Shown here one piece after another: positions 48,185 to 55,369 of a stretch of DNA of 64,000 bases (position 1 is its first letter; each line of letters begins with the position of its first letter). Source of the stretch: Prostheceraeus crozeri (taxonomy: Eukaryota; Platyhelminthes; Polycladida; Euryleptidae); contig CAJQUW010016173.1 of the NCBI GenBank assembly GCA_907163375.1, positions 233,757 to 297,756 of the forward strand. The letters are read 5' to 3'. The translations under genes were made by a program, and so were the position numbers. The notes beneath the pieces are model-generated. The model saw nothing but the letters and a program-made list of their open reading frames with translations. It did not search any database and was not told the origin of the DNA.

Positions 48185-48673
48185 ATGAGCAACATAAATG
48201 AGTTTTTGAAATTATATGGAACACAGACAACAACGAATTTCGATTTAAATAAGATTGCTAATCAATTGGGAATAAAGAATTTTCACATATTGATGAGGGA
48301 TGAATTACAATTCCTAAAAAATAGGCCAACAGGAACCTTCAGTTCACGGAACAAAGTTCCATCAATAACTGTAAATTTCATAACAAATCTTCATACGTCA
48401 AATGAAAAAGGTGTACATTGGTCAGCAGGCGTTAAAAATTATCAGCAGAACTATTATTTTGACCGCCCGGAGGCTGAGAACTATTGGTTCGATTCATACG
48501 GTTTGCCCCCTACAAATGAAGTAAAAGAATTACTTGGAACGGGAACATACAATACGTTTCAAATTCAAACACCAGGCACTACTTATTGTGGACAATTATG
48601 TTTATACGTTTTGTACAAATTACAAAAAGGAGTACCATTTCTAGATATTATGTTAGAGTTAAACAATCTATAA
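48185..48673 (+). CDS. Adenain-like cysteine protease (Polinton maturation protease)
   Basis: 162 residues, the usual size for Polinton PRO. A C48/C5-type catalytic set is visible: His78 in GVHWSAG, Asp103 in YWFDSYGLPP, and Cys135 in TTYCGQLCLYVLY; the Gln for the oxyanion hole is probably in the QIQTPGTTYCGQ region. In adenoviruses and virophage-like elements this enzyme cleaves capsid and core precursors during maturation. It is on the plus strand and converges with the integrase gene (35 bp apart). The following spacer holds a hairpin-rich stretch (48675-48712). Frame intact, start ATG preceded by TATTATAAA. Confidence 0.9.
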   Translation: MSNINEFLKLYGTQTTTNFDLNKIANQLGIKNFHILMRDELQFLKNRPTGTFSSRNKVPSITVNFITNLHTSNEKGVHWSAGVKNYQQNYYFDRPEAENYWFDSYGLPPTNEVKELLGTGTYNTFQIQTPGTTYCGQLCLYVLYKLQKGVPFLDIMLELNNL

Positions 48674-48707
48674 CTCAAGCGAAGCTAGCTAAAGCGCCAC
48701 CTAAAGG

Positions 48708-50090
48708 TTAAAGCTCTGTTTTCTGTAATTCATTTTGATAAAAACGGCCTCTGATATCCTCATTATCTAAATCTTTAATTTCATAAGTAATCGGATAACT
48801 TTGATTTATTTTGCAAACTTCAAATATTTCTTGAGTCCAATAGCCAACAAAGCCTTTTTCAAATTTGTTCTTATATTTAAATATTCTAACTCTATCTCCA
48901 ATTTTAAATTTCGGCTTAAGTTTCTGCAAATTCGGATTACTCTCATTCGAATTATTATTCTCGAATATTTTCTTTCGTATCAAATCAGGGTCGTCAGAAG
49001 CATTCTTTGGAGTTTCTTCAATACCAGAATGAACTTTATTATTGTACTCTTCTACAATTCCTGGTAATATCTTCAACCATTTCTGATTTCTTTGCTCAGT
49101 AAATTTCTTGAATAATTTATTTTTTAACGTCCGATTGAATCTTTCTATCGATACGGCCTTCCCAGCGTTTTCAGTTGAATAAACAATTTCAAATAGTGGC
49201 TGAACGTTTCTGTTATAAAATTCCGACCCTTTATCAACAAACAATTTTTTTGGCTTTCTATTACTTTCTTTAAAGATTTCTTCAAACGCATATTTAACTG
49301 ATAGACCACTTTTATTTTTTAAAGGCTTTACCCAAGCGTATCGTGTATATAAATCTATAACGGTCAATGCGTATTTGTAGTCCCTTTCATTCGGCATATG
49401 AATAAGATCAGCACTCCAAATATCATCTTTATTAAATACTTTTACTTTTAATAAATATTTAGGCCTTCTGTATTCTTTATGAATTTCAGACGCGTAGGTT
49501 CGAGCGTTGCTCTCAGAGTTATTAGTTCGAGCGTTGCTCTCAGAGTTATTAGTTCGAGCGTTGCTCTCAGACAGCTTAGCTGTCGTTTCATTTAAACCCT
49601 GACCGAATAATATTTTAGCTTGTAAAGCTTTCTTAACAAACATTCTTTCAATTTTTTCTCTAAATGTAGGATTCTGAATACTATCTAATTCTTGAATCAT
49701 CTTCTTATCAGCTGCATGTCGAGAACTTAGATCATGATTTCGATAAGCTAAATCATGCCTGTAAGCTGCGGCATCTACTCTATTTATCGGTTCTTCACCT
49801 GGTTTCGGATTATTATTCTCATCTAGTCTTATATCTAATCGAGTTCCTGGACCGGTATATGAATGACCAGGAAGATGTTTTTCTTTCGAATATTTACTCC
49901 AAATAAATCCAGGAAAGTTTTCTAATGTTTTTTGTATGTCACCACCGTAGGTAGTAGCCAAACTTTGTTTGTCGTCGTTACCTTCATAAATTTTACAATT
50001 TGAGTTTTTATTTTTGTTTAATAGATAATTCAATAAATCTAAATTAGAAATTTTTAATTTAATTAAATTTTCGGAATTTTTAGTATTCAT
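48708..50090 (-). CDS. Fusion of parvovirus-type PLA2 domain and retroviral-type integrase
   Basis: I start at the ATG 50090 (460 residues) rather than an upstream TTG. Residues about 60-165 are a phospholipase A2-like domain as in adintovirus and parvovirus capsids: Ca-loop YTGPG (78-82), catalytic AYRHDLAY with His112-Asp113, then an Asp in HAADKKM. Residues about 173-200 are three 9-residue repeats, SESNARTNN. The integrase follows: IHKEYRRPKY, Asp228 (SADLIHM), Asp286 (FVDKGSEF), Glu316 (VSIERFNRTLK), then an SH3/chromo-like C-terminus (FKIGDRVRIFKYKNKFEKG). Integrase inserts the element; the PLA2 domain opens endosomal membranes in parvoviruses. The two are usually separate genes. The Asp-Glu gap is 29 residues, shorter than the usual 33-35. 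Confidence 0.85.
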   Translation of the reverse strand: MNTKNSENLIKLKISNLDLLNYLLNKNKNSNCKIYEGNDDKQSLATTYGGDIQKTLENFPGFIWSKYSKEKHLPGHSYTGPGTRLDIRLDENNNPKPGEEPINRVDAAAYRHDLAYRNHDLSSRHAADKKMIQELDSIQNPTFREKIERMFVKKALQAKILFGQGLNETTAKLSESNARTNNSESNARTNNSESNARTYASEIHKEYRRPKYLLKVKVFNKDDIWSADLIHMPNERDYKYALTVIDLYTRYAWVKPLKNKSGLSVKYAFEEIFKESNRKPKKLFVDKGSEFYNRNVQPLFEIVYSTENAGKAVSIERFNRTLKNKLFKKFTEQRNQKWLKILPGIVEEYNNKVHSGIEETPKNASDDPDLIRKKIFENNNSNESNPNLQKLKPKFKIGDRVRIFKYKNKFEKGFVGYWTQEIFEVCKINQSYPITYEIKDLDNEDIRGRFYQNELQKTEL

Positions 50091-50161
50091 TTTAAAAGAT
50101 AAAAAAATTAAGAAGATAAAAAAAATTGTTTTACCGAAAAGAACCAAAGGTCCTGAGGTTA

Positions 50162-50524
50162 TTACCGAATTATACTAGGACTTAGATATATTCCAGAACC
50201 ATCTTTAGTTTCTTTAATTTCAATTAAATCATCAACATTGTGGAGAATATTTTTAAGAACTCGTTTTCCTTCATCAACTAATTTTAATTTACTAATAAAA
50301 TTATCTACTATTCCTTCTCCCCTAGCAACTTTCTCTAACTCTCTGTTATGACGTTTTTGTTCTTCTAATGCTGCCTTCTCTGATTTATTTTTATTTACTG
50401 CTTGGACAATACCAGCTGTCCCACCTGCAACACTTCCTGCAGCTGCTATGCCACCTATTATTAGTGGAATTAATGGGAGAATCCCGCCATTCTTTTCTTC
50501 TTGTAATTGAATATTCTCTATCAT
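50162..50524 (-). CDS. Small membrane-active virion-like protein
   Basis: 120 residues, ATG at 50524. A glycine/alanine-rich hydrophobic stretch (GGILPLIPLIIGGIAAAG, then GTAGIVQAV) occupies residues 13-43. A basic coiled-coil-like part (KNKSEKAALEEQKRHNREL) follows and then an acidic C-terminus ending GSGIYLSPS. In adintoviruses and Polintons, short proteins of this build are compared with adenovirus pX/pVI-type core or membrane-lytic proteins. I place it there by build and position (between integrase and capsid), not by a specific motif. It starts 72 bp upstream of the integrase ATG on the same strand. Confidence 0.55.
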   Translation of the reverse strand: MIENIQLQEEKNGGILPLIPLIIGGIAAAGSVAGGTAGIVQAVNKNKSEKAALEEQKRHNRELEKVARGEGIVDNFISKLKLVDEGKRVLKNILHNVDDLIEIKETKDGSGIYLSPSIIR

Positions 50525-50649
50525 TGGTTTACTTATATAATACTTTTTTTATTAATCGTAATAGTTTTAGGGGTATTTTTGTCAACAATATTACGTAATT
50601 TTAATTCAACAGTTTTATTATTAATATTACTTTTCGCTTGCGACATTTT

Positions 50650-50815
50650 TAATAAAAAAATTTTAAGTTATCAAAAATTTAAATCTATTCTAGTTATGAA
50701 AAAATTTTAAGTTAAGAATTTTTTTTAATCTATTCTAGTTATGAAAAAATTTTTAAGTTAAGAATTTTTTAATCTATTCTAGTTATGAAAAATTTTTAAG
50801 TTATCAAAAAAATTA
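50650..50815. repeat. AT-rich tandem repeat, about 50 bp, 3-4 copies
   Basis: The block ATCTATTCTAGTTATGAAAA followed by TTTTAAGTTA recurs at about 50684, 50731 and 50771. It lies in the spacer between the capsid gene and the small membrane-active protein gene. Confidence 0.8.
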
Positions 50816-50902
50816 AATTAATTAAACGACGAAGTCTTGGGCTTTAGCCTATCGGACCAAAGGACCTCAGGTTACTAACCTATAGAACTTTGTTCAGAGG
50901 CT

Positions 50903-52237
50903 TTAGCCGATCCTAACCATCTTCCCATTAAGAACTTCAATAGAATATTTTGTATCTTCTAGCAATAAACCATAAGCCATCAATGAAGTTGTGGAATCTT
51001 TTTTTTCAATATTAATTGTTACATCACAACCATTTTTAATAATATCTTCAGATTGTGCACTTAAATCGAAACAGAAAATTGGATATAAATGTCTCCAATC
51101 TCCAGGAGTTAATTGTGGTTCAACTCCAAATTCTATACAAAGATTTCTATAAGAATCATATCCTTCCATAAATTGATTATTGGTATCATCGAATCTTAAT
51201 GGATCAATTGGATATCGAGTTTGATTTAATGAAACTTGTAAACTTCGAATTGTATTAATATGAAAAATATTATTGTTCTTATCAAAACTTGGAGAATTAT
51301 TTCTTTGAAAAGTTAGTAATAAATATCTTGGAGTATTCGCAGTTCTAGTAAAATGCCAGTTAAATCTTTGCTCGGAAAAAGTTACTGAACTAGCAGTTCT
51401 CTTTAGAAAATTAACTGGAATTGGTTTGTTAGTATTTAATCTTTTTGCAATAGCTGTTTCAACCTCTAAACTAGGAGTAATATGCCTAATCCACCATTCA
51501 AGTCTATCAATTTTTAAATATGCTTTTTTTCCAGTTTTACCAAAAAAGATTAATTCATTATTTGCTGTACGATGAATTATTAATTTAAATTTTAATTGAT
51601 ATGATATTTTATCATAATCTAAATATCCGAATAATGGAGACAATGACCAATTTACTGTCTGTTTACTTTTCTTGTTAAATTCACGTCTTTCTTTATATGC
51701 ATAATTATTTGTTTTATTTAACTGTTTTGCAATATTTTCTACATCTTTCGCAATTCCTGCGGCATCTGTTCCAGCGTGAGTTAAATCATCAATAATTATA
51801 CCATCATTAGTATCAGGAAACCAACCTTCGATTTCATGCTTTTTATTATTTTCACCAATTGTTACAAATCTAAGCATTGTATCAATTACACCTGGAGAAT
51901 CACTTATTGTTTCTATATTTTGAGTTGCAACATCTAAACGCATTTGTGTAAATAAACTTGGGAAAAAATTATTCTCTAGTGTAATATTATCGGTATCTGG
52001 TAATGGTGTTGTAAAATTAGCATCACTATATAAAGAATATTCACAGTGTAAAAATGAATCAGGTAAATATAAATAGCTCTGCTGATTATCAACTTCAAAA
52101 ATTAAATCTCCTCCAGCATTTACTCTACTGGAAGATCCGGGATTCATAGCAATTCTTATATAGTCATTCTTTTTTTGATTATAACTGACGAACGGAGGAT
52201 CGTCTAATCTAAATTTATTTTCGATAAGCGAAGACAT
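50903..52237 (-). CDS. Major capsid protein, double jelly-roll (hexon-like)
   Basis: The start is the ATG at 52237 (444 residues), not the GTG 36 nt upstream. Conserved Polinton capsid blocks are visible: a beta-rich N-terminal roll (YIRIAMNPGSSSRVNAGG, LYLPDSFLHCEYSLY), the internal signature SPLFGYLDYDKISYQLKF, then IDRLEWWIRHITPSLEVE and the second roll (LLLTFQRNNS, then GDWRHLYPIFCFDLS). Double-jelly-roll trimers form the icosahedral shell of adenoviruses, virophages and Polintons. Length is slightly below the 500-650 of many homologues, so one or more surface loops are short. A hairpin pair (50885-50908) spans its stop codon. Frame intact. Confidence 0.85.
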   Translation of the reverse strand: MSSLIENKFRLDDPPFVSYNQKKNDYIRIAMNPGSSSRVNAGGDLIFEVDNQQSYLYLPDSFLHCEYSLYSDANFTTPLPDTDNITLENNFFPSLFTQMRLDVATQNIETISDSPGVIDTMLRFVTIGENNKKHEIEGWFPDTNDGIIIDDLTHAGTDAAGIAKDVENIAKQLNKTNNYAYKERREFNKKSKQTVNWSLSPLFGYLDYDKISYQLKFKLIIHRTANNELIFFGKTGKKAYLKIDRLEWWIRHITPSLEVETAIAKRLNTNKPIPVNFLKRTASSVTFSEQRFNWHFTRTANTPRYLLLTFQRNNSPSFDKNNNIFHINTIRSLQVSLNQTRYPIDPLRFDDTNNQFMEGYDSYRNLCIEFGVEPQLTPGDWRHLYPIFCFDLSAQSEDIIKNGCDVTINIEKKDSTTSLMAYGLLLEDTKYSIEVLNGKMVRIG

Positions 52238-52332
52238 TTTTATAAAAAATAATTTGACTTTTGTTTTTCTCACAGATAGAAAAAAATTTTACTAAAAAAA
52301 TTACTAAAAAATTTTACTAAAATATAATTTTT

Positions 52333-52851
52333 AGAATTTTGCTAGACCAGCTCCGCTACAGCTTTGCTGGTTAGACCGAAGGTTGCTGCTCATACCATTA
52401 CCTCTTATTTCTTCAATTGTTTTTTCATTATGTTTACTATCACCATCCACAGCTATGTTAGCAATTTTGTTCTTTGTTTCATCTGAAAGTTTTTTTAAAT
52501 TTTTTAGTTCTTCAGATCATTCCTAAGTTTACGAATAGCTTCTAGTTGTTTTAATTCGTTTTGAGACTTGACAGCATTTGATATTGCACTAGCTGTACTA
52601 CCTATAGCAGCTGCTCCTTTTGCAGCAGATGTAATCAAATCTTTATTATTTTTAATTAAGTTAACGATACTACCAATACCAGAAAAGATGCCATCTCCTT
52701 CTTTTTGGACGGCACCTGCGGTGCCTAGGAACTTTTGTGTTCCGACAGTTTCTACACTATCATAATGGTACACAGGTTTCATAGATGGTTCATGAGCAAT
52801 TTTATTATTTGATGCAAAATGTTTAAGATTGTGTTTATAAATTATAGGCAT
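52333..52851 (-). pseudogene. Small capsid-associated protein gene, frameshifted near its end
   Basis: The ATG at 52851 opens a 115-residue frame ending at 52504. It has a hydrophobic glycine/alanine helix (FSGIGSIVNLIKNNKDLI, then SAAKGAAAIGSTASAIS) and a basic coiled tail, like adenovirus pVI-type membrane-active minor capsid proteins. A second minus frame, open from about 52516 to 52333, continues with the same kind of charged helical sequence (LKKLSDETKNKIANIAV) and ends in a Ser/Asn/Gln-rich tail carrying a double-hairpin (52359-52383). I infer a single-base frameshift near 52510-52517 in an originally longer gene. The function is inferred from build and position only. Confidence 0.5.
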
Positions 52852-52893
52852 TTTTTAGGATTAAATTTGACTTTTGGGAAAAATATCTACGTG

Positions 52894-53780
52894 TTAAGAT
52901 TTACGTTTGTGAATGGACAACAACTTCGAGATAACTTTATTAATTGACTGTTGCACTTTATCTATTGCGTCAAGCAGCGTGTGATGTACTTTAATTTCTT
53001 TTCTATTAACTTGCATTTTCTGCTGATTAATCTTCAATGCCGTTTTAAGAGCATTTAACTTAATTTTAAGAAGATCTAATTGTCTTTTAACAGAATCTAA
53101 CTGTTTCTTATTTTCTTTAGAGTTTTCTTGTAAATTTTTCTTTAATTCATTTTCTAAATTGATTTTAAGATTTTTCATTTTATCAACTTTTTCATTAAGT
53201 GAGTTTACTTCATTTATTATTCTATTCATCTTTTTCATTTGTTGAGTAATTTTAGAACTTAATTCATCAACACTTTTTTGGAATGTAGTTTGTAACTGCT
53301 TTAAATTTTTTTTAATTCTTTCAGGAAGTTTTTCTATTTCATCTTCTAATTGTTCTTTTAACATTTTTATCTGATGTTTATTTTTAATGACTGCAGATTT
53401 TAACTTTATAGAAAGTAATATTAAAATTTTTGATTGTTCTGAAATCTTTTTAAAAAGTTTTGCTATATCTGCTTCTAGCTCTCTATCCTTTTTATCAAGT
53501 TTTAATAATTTTTCGTTTAATGATTTGTCATTAAGTTTTAGCAACTTTAATTCATTCATCAGTGGAACCAAAACATCGTTTATATATTTTTCCTTTAATC
53601 ATTGATTTGTGTATCAACATATTGTTTATTTGTTAACTCTGTATTTTGTTGTGGAAGAATAGAAAGATGCAATGGACCAGATAAAACGTCTCCAGTTTTC
53701 ATAATATAATTTTCTATCTCTATTTCTAATTCACGATTATTCGGGATATATGCACCTCCACCAACATTTGGTAACATCAT
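52894..53780 (-). pseudogene. Fibre-like gene: tail-fibre-type N-terminus and long coiled coil, frameshifted
   Basis: The N-terminal frame (53780-53595, ATG start) ends with MKTGDVLSGPLHL and NTELTNKQYVDTQIN. This is the 'M-G-L-G-L...P-...T--YVD' motif of phage and eukaryotic-virus fibre shafts. The next frame (open from 53598; first ATG 53559; end 52894) is a heptad-rich coiled coil of about 220 residues (for example KLLKLDKKDRELEADIAKLF). The two overlap within a few bases in different frames, so I infer a single-base frameshift near 53597 in one gene of about 290 residues. A trimeric coiled-coil spike or fibre would sit on the capsid and bind hosts. No receptor-binding head is visible. Confidence 0.55.
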
Positions 53781-53787
53781 TTTTTAA

Positions 53788-53881
53788 CAATAAAAAAATA
53801 AAATTTTTTCTAATAAAAATAAAAAATAAAATTTTTTCTAATAAAAATAAAAAATAAAATTTTTCTAATAAAAATAAAAAA
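53788..53881. repeat. 31-bp AT tandem repeat in a divergent promoter
   Basis: Three copies of AATAAAATTTTTTCTAATAA lie between the divergent fibre-like and clamp-like genes. Both genes start at or next to the array, so it must include both promoters. Confidence 0.8.
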
Positions 53882-55180
53882 ATGGAAAAACCAAATTTAG
53901 AAAAATTATATTCGTCCGCATCATCCTGTTCTTCTTATTCGACGAGATCAACGGGATTTGAAAATAAATGTTTTGATAATAATAATAATAATAATCCATG
54001 TATAGATGTTAATATTTTATTTCAATTACAAGCCGAAATATTTAGAGAACAGACTAAAGGTTTACCTTCTATAGAAACTAATTATTGTTTATTTCCAGGT
54101 GATCCATTTATTAAATTTATGGAGATTGTTAGTAAATATAATGATGTAGCTTATGTGGAATTAAATAAAGAAAATATGGTTATAATAGGTCATAATAATG
54201 TTTATGGATTTATTAGAGCAGTGTTACCAATTAGTAATACTGATTGGAGAGAAACTAAAATTATTAATTATATCAATATTAAAGAATTAGTTAAAAAATT
54301 AAAATCTTTTTCGAAAGAAAAAATTAGATTATTTGTTGACGATCAAAATCAATATAACATTCATATAGAGAGTAAAAAACATAATGAAGAATTATTATGT
54401 CAAGTTTATTATAGAGACACAATTTATAAACAAGAAACATTAGAAATGCCGCAAAGATATGATGATGATACGTATATAGGATTATATTCAAACTTAAATA
54501 TTAATTTGTTAAAATCTTACATAAATGGCTTAGCTCAACAAGAAAAAATTTATATGTGGACAACACCTTATACTATTAACAATGACCATAATCATATTCA
54601 TAATAAACGAACCGAAGGTTCTAGGGCTTTGCCCGATCTTAAAGAATCTTATGATAATATAGATGATGATTCTGAAACATCTGAAAAAGGTGTAAATGGT
54701 AAAAAAGATTATAAAAATATTAGTAATTATAAAAATTTATCTAAATTTCATTTTCTTACAATTGAAAATAATAATGATGGTATAGTTGAAGATACTGTTA
54801 GACAACTATGTGTCGGGTCTACAAAATTTAAATTAGGATTTACATCTAATCAATTTAAAATTTTATTATCTTTAACAAAAACTAAAAGTGATTCAGATTA
54901 TGGTGGTGTTATTAAATTTTCCAAAAGAGATCAAAGACCAATATTTTTCTCTATTATATTATTAACAGATAAAAGATGTAATTTAGAATTAGATATTCCA
55001 ATAAGAGAATGGTATCCTATCATGGAAGGGCATCCTATACCAAAAAGTGTAATTTATGATGATGAAGAAACAATTTATGATGATGATGAAGAAACAATTT
55101 ATGATGATGATGATGAATCAATAGTTAGTGAAAAAAAATTTAAATTATCTTTTGATAAAACATTATATGATGAAACTTAA
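53882..55180 (+). CDS. Hypothetical protein, possibly a divergent sliding clamp
   Basis: 432 residues, ATG start, intact. After a Ser-rich, low-complexity N-terminus there is a region of clamp-like order: FIKFMEIVSKYNDVAYVELN, then IINYINIKELVKKLKSFSKE and RLFVDDQNQYNIHIES, which resembles the first PCNA domain ('L-K-L------I-L-AEDN---L-I-FE'). A matching second part (KFKLGFTSNQFKILLSL, then PIFFSIILLTDKRCNLELD) is separated by an Asn/Asp-rich insert holding a double-hairpin cassette (54611-54634). The C-terminus has three acidic repeats (ETIYDDDE type). It sits 189 bp upstream of the polymerase on the same strand. Clamp homology is inference from pattern, not a firm match. Confidence 0.45.
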   Translation: MEKPNLEKLYSSASSCSSYSTRSTGFENKCFDNNNNNNPCIDVNILFQLQAEIFREQTKGLPSIETNYCLFPGDPFIKFMEIVSKYNDVAYVELNKENMVIIGHNNVYGFIRAVLPISNTDWRETKIINYINIKELVKKLKSFSKEKIRLFVDDQNQYNIHIESKKHNEELLCQVYYRDTIYKQETLEMPQRYDDDTYIGLYSNLNINLLKSYINGLAQQEKIYMWTTPYTINNDHNHIHNKRTEGSRALPDLKESYDNIDDDSETSEKGVNGKKDYKNISNYKNLSKFHFLTIENNNDGIVEDTVRQLCVGSTKFKLGFTSNQFKILLSLTKTKSDSDYGGVIKFSKRDQRPIFFSIILLTDKRCNLELDIPIREWYPIMEGHPIPKSVIYDDEETIYDDDEETIYDDDDESIVSEKKFKLSFDKTLYDET

Positions 55181-55184
55181 TAAG

Positions 55185-55240
55185 ATAAAACTTAATATGA
55201 TAAAACTTAATATGATAAAACTTAATGTGATAAAGAAAAA
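55185..55240. repeat. 18-bp tandem repeat after the clamp-like gene
   Basis: GATAAAACTTAATATGATAA recurs about three times directly after the stop codon, the last part of the gene having the same ATGATGAAAC-like sequence. Confidence 0.7.
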
Positions 55241-55369
55241 AAAATAACTAAAGAACGTGAAATATATAGTAATATAAAATAACACTCAAGTCCTTGATAT
55301 TAGAATGTTTATATCTAAAATTAAAACACAAATTTTTTTCTTAAATTTTCTATAAAAAAATAAAAAAAA

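Noticed and set aside
50507..50710. Hydrophobic 67-residue plus-strand frame
   Set aside because: Starts at TTG, overlaps the start of a real minus-strand gene and lies in AT-rich spacer that gives hydrophobic codons by chance.
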